From assembly GCA_964484185.1 (NCBI GenBank), contig CAZAEQ010000057.1, positions 1-21,602 on the forward strand: a stretch of DNA of 21,602 nt, written 5' to 3'. Of the stretch, positions 5,985-13,582 are shown piece after piece (position 1 is the stretch's first letter; every line of letters starts with the position of its first letter). Under the pieces are notes generated by a model. The model was not told where the DNA came from, did no database searches, and saw only the letters and a program-made list of their open reading frames with translations. Source of the stretch: F1-120-MAGs238 sp964484185 (lineage in GTDB: Bacteria; Planctomycetota; Phycisphaerae; Phycisphaerales; UBA1924). The position numbers and the translations under genes were made by a program.

Positions 5985-8587
5985 GTTCCGCTGATCACAC
6001 GCCGCGGGGGTTTGGGATATTGAAGGCGGTGGCGCGGGCGTGCGCACATAGACCGTGGGCGGTGCTGGCCGCGGCGGTAGTGCTGGTTGCGATGGCGATT
6101 GTTTCTATTGGGCGGCTGAAGATATCAGCTTCGATGGAGGCGATGCTGGGATCGCAGTCGGTCGCGGCGGGCGCGTTTCATACAGTGGTCACGGAATTTC
6201 AGGCGGGCGAGTCGCTGCTGGTGCTGGTGGAATCGCGGAGTTATTCGAAAGCTGCGGCGACGGAAAAAGAAACCGCGGATGTCATTTCGATGGCGGATTC
6301 GCTGGTGAAGGCGTTGCTCTCTGATGCACGCACGAAGGACCGGATAGTCTCCGCGCGTGCGCGGCAGGATGAGGCGCTTGCAGAGTTTGCGAAGACGCGG
6401 ATTGTTCCAAATGGGCCGTATTACCTGGGAGTTTCTGGAACAAAGGAGTTGCTGGCGCGATTTGAGCCGCAGCGAATGGCGGAGCAGTTTGCGAGGAATG
6501 AGGCGCTGATTTCGTCACCGGGGCCTGCAGGCGAAGCGCTGAGCAAGAATGTTCTGAAGGATCCGTTACGTTTGTTTGAGTTGGCAGGCAGCGCGGGACT
6601 TGCTGCAGGTGATGCGGCAGCGCCGACTTTGGCTGCACCTGAGCTATCCAAAGACGGGCGTGCTGTGTTGGTTCGGATTGTGTCGAAGGCATCGATGAAT
6701 GATCTTGAAGAGGCGGGGGAACTGGTACGGCTTGTGGATGAGATTGCAGCTGAGTTGATTGCGAAACCAGTGGCGGACAATTCTGGGAATTCAGTGAGCG
6801 TTCGACTGGGTGGTGCGTATGCGATTGCTGCGACGGCTGCGGGGACGATTCGGTATGACGCGATTGTGGCGACGCTCGTATCGGTGGGGTTGTTGTATGG
6901 GCTGTTTGTTGTCTTCTATCGCAGGTGGTTGACGCCGTTGTTGATTGGAGTTGTTGCGGGGTCTGGGCTGCTGGTTGGTTTTGGTGTGCTTGCACTGGGC
7001 GCGCCGGTTGTTTCGCCGCTGGCTGCGACTTTGGCGGCGGTGTTGGCTGGACTTGGAGTTGATTACGGAATCCATTTTGTAGCTCATTTTGATGCGCTGC
7101 GAGCGGAAGGAAAATCTGCGACGGAGAGCGCGGTTGAGACGGCAGGGGTCATGGCTTTGCCGATTACCACCAACTGTTTCACGAGCATTTTCGGGTTTGC
7201 TTCGCTTTGGCCATCGAAGATTGAGATGCTCTCGGATTTTGCGAAGTTGGGAACCGCTGGGCTGATTGGGGCGTGGATAGCAGCGTTTACGTTGTTGCCA
7301 GCGCTATTGGTCTTGACACATCGAAAGACGGATCAGGTGAAGGTTGCGCCGCCGCGGTTTGGATGGATTGCAGATGCGGCAGGGCGACGGCCGCGGTTGT
7401 GGGTTTCTTCGAGTGTGTCGTTGTTACTGATGGTGGCGGTGGTGGCGGGTATAAGAGGAGTTGGGCCGCGGCTTGAGGGGGATTTGACGGTTTTGCATCC
7501 GCAGCCGAATGATGCGCTGCGGACGACTGATGAGATTATTTCGAGATTTGCAGGGCAGGGAGAGATGATCCCGGTGCTGGTGCGTGTGGAGAGTGCATCG
7601 GAGTTGTTGCCGGCGGTGATCGATGCGGCCGCGGCATTGTCGAGTGAAAAGTGCAAGAAGGCTGGGGTTGTTGATGTGATCGGAATGCACCGGTTGTTGC
7701 CGGACCCCAGGAGCGTCGGCGCGGTGAGCGCGGTGCTGGATAGCGTGAATGTGGAGTCTGTGCTGAAGGATTTCGATACGGCGGTTGAGGCGAGCGCGTT
7801 TGAGCCTGGGGCCTATAAGGGGTATCGGGAGTTTGTGGGCAAGATGCTGGCTTCGCGGTCGCCGCCGACGATTGGAGATTTGGCGCTGGTTCCGAGTGTT
7901 TCGCAGCGGTTGTTGCCCAAGGAAAACGCGGCGGGCGCAGCGCCCACACAGTCGCTGCTGGTTGTACGGTTGGCGAGTCCGCTGCGGACGAGAGATCAGC
8001 GAAGCGAGATGGTGATGACGTTGCGAGCGGCGCTTGTTCCTGTGCCGCAGGCGACACTGGCGGGGTTGGCGGCGGTGTCAACGGAGCTTGAGGAGGCGAC
8101 GGGAGAAGGGTTACCGCAGTCGATTATGATTTCGGTGGTACTGGTGCTGGTGTGGCTTGTGATTGTGTTCCGGCGGCCGCTGGATGTGCTGATGGCGCTG
8201 GTGCCGCTGATCTTTGCGGGATCGTTCACGGTGCTGTTCATGATGGCGATCGGTGCGAAATTTAATCCGATTAACAGCATTGCGATTCCGCTCTTGGATG
8301 GGATTGCGGTGGATGCGGGTGTGTTTCTGGTTGCGGTGGCGCGGCAGGCGCGGAGAGATGGGTTGGATCGGGCGGGATTGATTGCGCATTTGAGGCCGAC
8401 GATGCATGCGGTGTTGCTGGCGAGTGCGACGACGATTACAGGGTTTGCGAGTTTGTGCATTATGCATACGCCGGCGATTCGGTCGCTGGGATTTGTTGCG
8501 GCGGTGGGGATTGGGGCGTCGTTGTGCGGGGCGTTTGGGGTTCTGGTGCCGTGGCTGCTCCGGCAGAGCCGGGGCACGGTGCGGTAA
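5981..8587 (+). CDS. MMPL/RND-superfamily lipid exporter
   Basis: This 868-residue polytopic membrane protein has a first transmembrane helix at about residues 26-44, a large periplasmic loop, a block of five to six helices, a second periplasmic loop, and a second helix block. The first helix block carries GLGVDYGIHFVAHFDA near residue 360, the acidic proton-relay motif of MMPL proteins. The second has a degenerate equivalent, DGIAVDAGVFLVAVARQ, at about 773. Architecture and length match the 'predicted exporter' MMPL proteins found in aryl polyene clusters and hopanoid transporter HpnN. It would use the proton gradient to lift a lipid-like product out of the inner membrane. It overlaps the lipoprotein by 4 bp and ends the tight biosynthetic operon. 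Coding bases are strongly G-rich, unlike the C-rich first genes of the operon. Confidence 0.9.
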   Translation: MSSADHTPRGFGILKAVARACAHRPWAVLAAAVVLVAMAIVSIGRLKISASMEAMLGSQSVAAGAFHTVVTEFQAGESLLVLVESRSYSKAAATEKETADVISMADSLVKALLSDARTKDRIVSARARQDEALAEFAKTRIVPNGPYYLGVSGTKELLARFEPQRMAEQFARNEALISSPGPAGEALSKNVLKDPLRLFELAGSAGLAAGDAAAPTLAAPELSKDGRAVLVRIVSKASMNDLEEAGELVRLVDEIAAELIAKPVADNSGNSVSVRLGGAYAIAATAAGTIRYDAIVATLVSVGLLYGLFVVFYRRWLTPLLIGVVAGSGLLVGFGVLALGAPVVSPLAATLAAVLAGLGVDYGIHFVAHFDALRAEGKSATESAVETAGVMALPITTNCFTSIFGFASLWPSKIEMLSDFAKLGTAGLIGAWIAAFTLLPALLVLTHRKTDQVKVAPPRFGWIADAAGRRPRLWVSSSVSLLLMVAVVAGIRGVGPRLEGDLTVLHPQPNDALRTTDEIISRFAGQGEMIPVLVRVESASELLPAVIDAAAALSSEKCKKAGVVDVIGMHRLLPDPRSVGAVSAVLDSVNVESVLKDFDTAVEASAFEPGAYKGYREFVGKMLASRSPPTIGDLALVPSVSQRLLPKENAAGAAPTQSLLVVRLASPLRTRDQRSEMVMTLRAALVPVPQATLAGLAAVSTELEEATGEGLPQSIMISVVLVLVWLVIVFRRPLDVLMALVPLIFAGSFTVLFMMAIGAKFNPINSIAIPLLDGIAVDAGVFLVAVARQARRDGLDRAGLIAHLRPTMHAVLLASATTITGFASLCIMHTPAIRSLGFVAAVGIGASLCGAFGVLVPWLLRQSRGTVR

Positions 8588-8617
8588 TAGAACAGTCTCG
8601 GTGATCTACAATTACTC

Positions 8618-10372
8618 ATGCAAGGTTTTAATCCGCCGGTTCATGAGTATCCGCCACCTAAGGAAGGTGAGCCCGCCCTCCATCGCGCTGCGCGGACTGG
8701 AGATTGCGCTGAGATTCGTCGCCTGGTTGCTGCGGGTGAGCGACTGGATGCGACGTTTAACACGGAACTTGATCCGGGCGCGTATGAGCGCGAAGCGACG
8801 CCATTGATGATCGCGGCGGGCTCGAGTGATGGCGCGAATGAGGAGACGCTTAAAGTCTTGATCGAACTTGGAGCTGATCCGAAAGTTGTTATTCACGGTC
8901 GATCTGCGGCGACATTTGCATGCGAGGGGCTGAGCTGCTGGCACAAGGCGGGCGGGGATGCACAACGACTGCGATTTGTGCTGAAGGCTGGATGTCCACT
9001 GCCAGCCAATCCGGAGCGGCGGAATCGTTTACTGTGCGAGACGGCGGGAGGCGGGGACCCTGCGAGATTGAGCGTTCTGCTTGAACATGGATTGAGTGCT
9101 CGTGGCCATTGGGATCCGGTGAAAGCGAGAGAGAAGCATCGCGCGATGATGGAACATATGGCGAAGTATCGTTCCGACCAGCCGGATATCTTCGCATCTT
9201 TGCCGGCCGAAACTCGGGCCGCGATGGCGGAGTCGATGAAGAAGTCGGAGGAGGAGATGTTTGAGCAGCAGACATCCGGGCCTTCAAGCAACGAGATTCC
9301 GCTGTTTTGTGCGGCGGAATCGGGGAGCGGGGAGTGTGTTAGATTGCTGCTTGATGCTGGAGCGGACCCAAAGGCGCGTGACAGCTCCAAGCGGACTGCG
9401 GTTTATTTTGCGAATTCTGCGGCGGCTCTGCGAGAGTTGCTGGAAGCGGGGCTGACGATTGAGGACGCTGATCAATACAACTGGTCTCCGCTTGACAGCG
9501 CCGTCAGCGATGGCGAGGAAGCTTTGCCGCGTATTCGAGCGTTGATTGAGGCGGGCGCGAATGTGAACGCCACGCATGATCGCGGTTATACGGTCTTCAT
9601 GTCTGCGGTTGGGTCAAGCAGGCATCCAGCAGTGCTGCGGTTGCTGATTGAATCGGGAGCGGATCCGCACGCGGTTACTGAACTTGGATACAACGCATTT
9701 CATGCAGCAGTCGATGTGAATTTCGATGCCAATACGGAAGAGTCGGTGCGAGACACTCTTGGGTATTTGAAGCAGCTTGGTGTCAATATCGAGCAGCGAA
9801 ACAAGCGAGATCAGACGCCGCTGGCTCGAGCGATTCAGGAAGGTACCGGGCTCGAGGTGCAAGTGCTCTGCGAATTGGGCGCTGATCCAAACGTTGTATG
9901 CCCAAAGCATGAATGTAGCGGCGATGCGTGCACACGGATTGATTTGCCACTGTTGTTTCACGCGGCAGATGGAATTGGTGTGAACAGGGATGTGAAGACT
10001 GAGGCATTACTGAAGGCTGGGGCGGACCCGCTTGTCAAGGATGCGGATGGGTTTATGCCGCTGATGCAGGTTCTTGCCGCGATCTGCAGGGATGCGACGA
10101 ACTATGAGAAGTCTTACAACGAATTCTTCAAGGGGTTGGGAAAGCTGCGATTGGATGGCAAATCGATGCCCAAGAGCCGGGAGGAGTTTGTGACGCAGGC
10201 ATCGCCGCTGTTCAGGGAATATGTCGAAAAATTTGCGGCTGAGATTCCGGTGCCAGAGGGCTCTGAGTATGAGGAAGAGTGGAGAAAGGAGAGGGTGTCT
10301 TGTCTTGTGCTGTTGTGTGCATATGAAGGCTGGGCTCGGCATGAGAAGCGCAATGAGAAGTCGGGGTCTTAG
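8618..10372 (+). CDS. Large ankyrin-repeat protein, probably cytoplasmic
   Basis: The 584-residue protein has no signal peptide or membrane span and consists of about ten to eleven ankyrin-like units, for example PALHRAARTGDCAEIRRLV, TPLMIAAG, RLLLDAGADPKARD, ALIEAGANVNATHD, RLLIESGADPHAV, VLCELGADPNVV and ALLKAGADPLVKDADG. A charged helical insert at roughly residues 165-220 (EKHRAMMEHMAKY... then MKKSEEEMFEQQ) interrupts the array, and the last 100 residues are helical and charged. Ankyrin arrays bind proteins; the partner is unknown. The start ATG follows the exporter stop by 30 bp and has no Shine-Dalgarno, but TACAAT lies 5 nt upstream, so a separate short-leader transcript is possible. 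A link with the pigment pathway is not shown. Confidence 0.85.
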   Translation: MQGFNPPVHEYPPPKEGEPALHRAARTGDCAEIRRLVAAGERLDATFNTELDPGAYEREATPLMIAAGSSDGANEETLKVLIELGADPKVVIHGRSAATFACEGLSCWHKAGGDAQRLRFVLKAGCPLPANPERRNRLLCETAGGGDPARLSVLLEHGLSARGHWDPVKAREKHRAMMEHMAKYRSDQPDIFASLPAETRAAMAESMKKSEEEMFEQQTSGPSSNEIPLFCAAESGSGECVRLLLDAGADPKARDSSKRTAVYFANSAAALRELLEAGLTIEDADQYNWSPLDSAVSDGEEALPRIRALIEAGANVNATHDRGYTVFMSAVGSSRHPAVLRLLIESGADPHAVTELGYNAFHAAVDVNFDANTEESVRDTLGYLKQLGVNIEQRNKRDQTPLARAIQEGTGLEVQVLCELGADPNVVCPKHECSGDACTRIDLPLLFHAADGIGVNRDVKTEALLKAGADPLVKDADGFMPLMQVLAAICRDATNYEKSYNEFFKGLGKLRLDGKSMPKSREEFVTQASPLFREYVEKFAAEIPVPEGSEYEEEWRKERVSCLVLLCAYEGWARHEKRNEKSGS

Positions 10373-10467
10373 GTCGAATTGATGTTGAGTGTTCGCGCAC
10401 TCCGCGGGGATGAAATGCTGCTTGAGAATTCGGCTAAGTTTGAAATCGAGGTTGTCGCATAACGCGA

Positions 10468-11154
10468 CTATTCGATAGTGGAATTATTCCTGGCATCCAT
10501 ATTGGCGATTATGAACGCTCGCACTGGGTGTTCGTCGACGCCAACTTTGTACAGTGTTTCGACTACGCATTCGTAGCCGGTTATGCGAGTCAACGCCAGC
10601 AAGAGATGTTCGGTGCCTACCCAATTGTGATTCAGTCGATGGGCTTCTTCGATCGCCTCTTTGATGATGCGTCGGGATCTCTCTGAAGGGGGGAGTTTGG
10701 CGTCGGAGGGGAGCTTGACCGGCGCGCAGCGCGGCAAGAGTTTGAGGATTGTTTCTCGCAATCGGGCGGGAGCAACGCCGCAATTGCAAATGGCTTGATA
10801 GCCCACACAATGGGATTCCTCCAAGATGGCGAGGAGGATGTGGCGCGGCGAAATTTCTGCGTGTGGTGTGGAGGTGTCGACGAGCAGATCGGATGCGGAT
10901 GTGATTGGTTGGAAAAGGAATCGAGGTTTCCACCAGGGAAGCGGCGCGAGGAGCGAATCGCCCGTGATCAGGATGGATACGGCCTGCTTGTTAGCCTCGG
11001 TCATCACATCGCGAGCGCGGGCGGTGAATCTGTTGATTGGTCTGCCGCATTCTGGGCATGTTCCTGAGGAGGCTCCGGACATGTCGTAGTTGCAGAAGGG
11101 GCAGAGTTGAGGGTTTGGGTGAGTGATTGTGGAGACTCCATGCGCTGAAATCAC
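10468..11154 (-). CDS. Orphan Clp N-domain protein with zinc ribbon
   Basis: The 228-residue product starts with a zinc ribbon (Cys18/Cys21 and Cys33/Cys36: CPFC then CPEC), a pattern common in planctomycete proteins. This is followed by a double Clp repeat as in the ClpC/ClpA N-terminal domain: FTARARDVMTEANKQA with ISPRHILLAILEE, then RSRRIIKEAIEEAH with WVGTEHLLLAL. There are no Walker motifs and no AAA+ module, so it cannot be an unfoldase; it could be an adaptor or a competitor for Clp substrates. The first repeat carries an insert of about 35 residues with PLPWWKPRF. The GTG start at 11154 was chosen because it overlaps the preceding acyltransferase stop by 4 bp (GTGA) and gives a protein beginning just before the zinc ribbon. 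Function unknown; domain call good. Confidence 0.82.
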   Translation of the reverse strand: MISAHGVSTITHPNPQLCPFCNYDMSGASSGTCPECGRPINRFTARARDVMTEANKQAVSILITGDSLLAPLPWWKPRFLFQPITSASDLLVDTSTPHAEISPRHILLAILEESHCVGYQAICNCGVAPARLRETILKLLPRCAPVKLPSDAKLPPSERSRRIIKEAIEEAHRLNHNWVGTEHLLLALTRITGYECVVETLYKVGVDEHPVRAFIIANMDARNNSTIE

Positions 11155-11792
11155 AAGATTCGGCAGTATTCGGGGAGCTGTGGGGCTGCGGTGTTGTAGA
11201 GAGTGACGAGAGATTCGATTAGGGCTGCTTCGATTTGGTCTGGTGGCATTTCGGGGGAGATTGGCAGGCCAAAGGCGACTGCGTAGCGGGTTTTGAAGTG
11301 GGGGAACCATGAGGTTGGTTTGGAGTAGGTGGACGAGTTGATGAGGATGGTGGGGATGATCGGTACTTTGGCGATATTTGCAATTCTGCCGATGCCGGGG
11401 CGGATGGTGCGTGTGTGGACTACTGAGTGTTCAGCGCGGCGGAAGCGGCCTTCGGGGAAGATGACTACGGGGCGGGCGCGTTCCAGGCGATTGAGGATGG
11501 TTCTGACAGTTGGGGCATCGGGTTTACTGCGATCGAGGGGGAAGGCGTTCATGCTTCCGTAGAACCACGCGACGAAGGGGTTGCGGAAGACTTCGACGCT
11601 GCTGACGAAATCGAGGAGGCGTGGGACGTGGCGGATGAGGAGGGCGATGTCGTAGGGGCTGGTGTGGTTGGAGGCTAAGAGGAATGCGCCGGTGGCGGGG
11701 ATGCTTTCGAGGCCGATGACGACAGGTTTGCTGCTGCTCCAAAAGATTGGTGTGCCGATGAAGCGGATGGTTTTGTAGAAGAAGTCACTCAT
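11151..11792 (-). CDS. PlsC-type lysophospholipid acyltransferase
   Basis: The 213-residue protein has the acyltransferase block I NHTSPYD (HX4D catalytic His/Asp), a following FVAWFYGSMNAFPLDRS block II region and block III FPEGRFRR, then PIIPTILIN as block IV. This is the 1-acylglycerol-3-phosphate acyltransferase (PlsC) superfamily at typical length. It would transfer an acyl group from acyl-ACP or acyl-CoA to a lipid hydroxyl at the cytoplasmic face of the membrane. It is the second gene of a minus-strand operon, 22 bp after another PlsC-like gene, and its stop overlaps the Clp-domain gene by 4 bp. With the pigment genes around it, it may attach the polyene acyl chain to a lipid; ordinary phospholipid synthesis is the alternative. 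Confidence 0.85.
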   Translation of the reverse strand: MSDFFYKTIRFIGTPIFWSSSKPVVIGLESIPATGAFLLASNHTSPYDIALLIRHVPRLLDFVSSVEVFRNPFVAWFYGSMNAFPLDRSKPDAPTVRTILNRLERARPVVIFPEGRFRRAEHSVVHTRTIRPGIGRIANIAKVPIIPTILINSSTYSKPTSWFPHFKTRYAVAFGLPISPEMPPDQIEAALIESLVTLYNTAAPQLPEYCRIL

Positions 11793-11814
11793 GGTCGCAG
11801 TTGGTCATGGTTTT

Positions 11815-12519
11815 TCATGGGACATCTTTGTCAGTGAGGCCGGTGTGTGTGAGGAGTTCCTGATAGGTGTGTTCGAACTCTGAACGCAAGCGGCTTGCAA
11901 GTTGTTGACGCTTTGCTCGATTGGTGGTTGCAGTGTCGGAGCATGTCGGAGCCACATCTCGCCCGAATGCCATGTAGAGGCGGGCGCGGCGCGGTGGGAT
12001 CCAAGGATTCACGCAGTTGAGTTTTTCGGTTCCCAGAACGACGACGGGGATAATGGGTGTGTTGGTTCGCAGGGCGATTGTGCAGACACCTTCTTTGAGT
12101 GTGCCGCCGCGGAGGACGGAATCGGTGCCTTTTGCGACGCCGCCTTCGGGGAAGATCCCGACGACTTCGCCTTCGCGGACGAGCTCGATGCCGCGGCGGA
12201 CAGCGGGGAGGGAGTACCCGAAACGGTCAACTGGAAATGCGCCGCCCTTATTGAGGGCTGTTGCACTCCACCAGGATTTGTAGAACTCAATGCGGGACAT
12301 CCAGCGAATTCGGCGACGGATGGCACTGCCGATGACGAATGGTTCGAGATGGCTGATGTGGGTGCAGGCGAGGAGGAAGCCGCCTGGGCGATCAACGCGC
12401 TCGTGGTTGAGCGTGACCTGGCGGATGCACTGGAACTTGATGAAATTGCAGGCGAAGCGGCAGGACTTGTAGAACGCGATGCTCATCTGCGGATTAGATT
12501 GTCGTGCGGTCAGAGTCAT
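11815..12519 (-). CDS. PlsC-type acyltransferase with HX4E active site
   Basis: This 234-residue acyltransferase-superfamily protein reads THISHLEP where the family normally has NHxSxxD, so the catalytic pair is His with Glu (HX4E) rather than Asp. Block II is KGGAFPVDRF, block III is IFPEGGVAKG and block IV is PIIPVVVLG. The substitution is conservative, and LpxL-type acyltransferases use either acid, so activity is plausible. The ATG at 12519 has no ribosome-binding site; a second in-frame ATG at 12486 (MSIAFYKSCR) is a possible alternative start. It heads the minus-strand operon with the other PlsC and the Clp-domain gene, divergent from the LpxL-like gene. Acceptor lipid and acyl donor are unknown; membership of the pigment-lipid pathway is inferred from location. 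Confidence 0.82.
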   Translation of the reverse strand: MTLTARQSNPQMSIAFYKSCRFACNFIKFQCIRQVTLNHERVDRPGGFLLACTHISHLEPFVIGSAIRRRIRWMSRIEFYKSWWSATALNKGGAFPVDRFGYSLPAVRRGIELVREGEVVGIFPEGGVAKGTDSVLRGGTLKEGVCTIALRTNTPIIPVVVLGTEKLNCVNPWIPPRRARLYMAFGRDVAPTCSDTATTNRAKRQQLASRLRSEFEHTYQELLTHTGLTDKDVP

Positions 12520-12610
12520 GGGGTGGGGATGGTATCGGCGGGATGAGCAGCGCGTGCAGGGAATGATGCTGGAGGCGGGGCAGGCGATTTGCCCCTACTC
12601 TGAAGCTTGG
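12520..12610. promoter_or_regulatory. Divergent intergenic region between acyltransferase operons
   Basis: Ninety-one bases separate the divergent PlsC-like and LpxL-like genes and should hold both promoters. No convincing -35/-10 pair was identified. If the LpxL-like gene starts at an upstream ATG (near 12563) rather than 12611, the gap is shorter. Confidence 0.4.
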
Positions 12611-13582
12611 ATGTCTACCACGAGCAGAGCAATTTCTGAGTTAGAAGTTCCCCGGAGCGCAGGCACGCTGGAGTCGGTAAAGACGATTCCAGCCAGGACG
12701 CCAGCGTGGCTGGGACCAATTTTTGCTCTTGCGGGGACGTTTGCGCCACTGGCACACATTGTGAAGCCGGCAGGTTGCAGGGGTGCACTTCTGGTGTTGC
12801 CACAGGTTCGCGCGGCGATTCGTCAGAACTCACTTCGGATCTTTGGGAGGGAACTCTCTCAGGCGGAAGAGAAGCGATTTGCGCGGAACGTCATGGGGAG
12901 CTTTTTTGATTTTGTCGTTGATGTCGCGCGGACCTCGCGGATGACAGCGCAAGAACTTGGATATCTGGTCGAAGAGGTGGAGGGGTTAGAGGCCTATCGG
13001 GCGGTCCGGGCAAAGAAATGCGGCGCGATTCTTGTGACAGCGCACATCGGGACGTTTGAAGCGGGACTGGCTGCGCTGGCTGATGCTGAGAAAAAAGTGA
13101 GGGTGGTGTTCAAGCGCGATGCGGTTGCCGGGTTTGAGCACATCAGGTCGAAGCTGCGCGATTCACTTGGAATTATCGAAGCGCCGATTGATGATGGAAT
13201 CGGCACGTGGTTATCTCTGCGTGAAGCATTGCTCAATGACGAAGTTGTGGTGATTCAGGGAGATCGCGCTGAGCCGGGGCAAAAAAGCGAGGTCGTTCCG
13301 TTTCTGCACGGTCACCTGCGACTGCCAACCGGGCCGGTGCGGCTGGCACAGCTTACGGGAGCGCCGATTGTTCCAGTCTTTGCGCTGCCATCAAAGAATC
13401 GGCGATACCGGGTGCTGCTGAAATCCCCGATTGAAGCGCAAGCAGTGAATGGGCCTGCGGGCACAAAGGCGATGCTCGGCCTGCTCGCCGAGGCAATTGC
13501 AAGTGTTGTGAGAGATCATCCAGAACAATGGCTCGCACTTGAGCCTGTATTTTACGAGGATGGTGCTCATGCACAGCGCTGA
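12611..13582 (+). CDS. LpxL/HtrB-type lipid A-like acyltransferase
   Basis: The 323-residue protein shows the lysophospholipid acyltransferase pattern of LpxL/LpxM: the catalytic HX4E motif HIGTFE with His145 and Glu150, the downstream VVVIQGDRAEPGQ block (about residues 213-225), a PVRLAQLTGAPIVPVFALP block and a C-terminal EQWLALEPVF resembling the PEQWFW end of the family. These enzymes transfer acyl chains from acyl-ACP at the inner membrane. Homologues occur in aryl polyene and flexirubin-type clusters. The ATG at 12611 is preferred because the frame upstream runs into the divergent gene and has no family similarity; the ribosome-binding site is weak. Its 3' end overlaps the ketosynthase gene by 14 bp, which ties it to polyketide synthesis. 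Confidence 0.82.
   Translation: MSTTSRAISELEVPRSAGTLESVKTIPARTPAWLGPIFALAGTFAPLAHIVKPAGCRGALLVLPQVRAAIRQNSLRIFGRELSQAEEKRFARNVMGSFFDFVVDVARTSRMTAQELGYLVEEVEGLEAYRAVRAKKCGAILVTAHIGTFEAGLAALADAEKKVRVVFKRDAVAGFEHIRSKLRDSLGIIEAPIDDGIGTWLSLREALLNDEVVVIQGDRAEPGQKSEVVPFLHGHLRLPTGPVRLAQLTGAPIVPVFALPSKNRRYRVLLKSPIEAQAVNGPAGTKAMLGLLAEAIASVVRDHPEQWLALEPVFYEDGAHAQR

Noticed and set aside
6282..6995. Long minus-strand open frame opposite the MMPL gene
   Set aside because: Low-complexity Gln/Ser/Pro/Thr-rich translation with no domain, created by G-rich codons of the real gene on the other strand.
10454..10468. Small hairpin GTCGC-ATAAC-GCGAC as a terminator between convergent genes
   Set aside because: Stem of only 5 bp and no T-tract on either strand.
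11902..12546. Plus-strand open frame of about 214 codons opposite the PlsC-like gene
   Set aside because: Translation is acidic and repetitive with no motif, while the minus strand encodes clear acyltransferase blocks.
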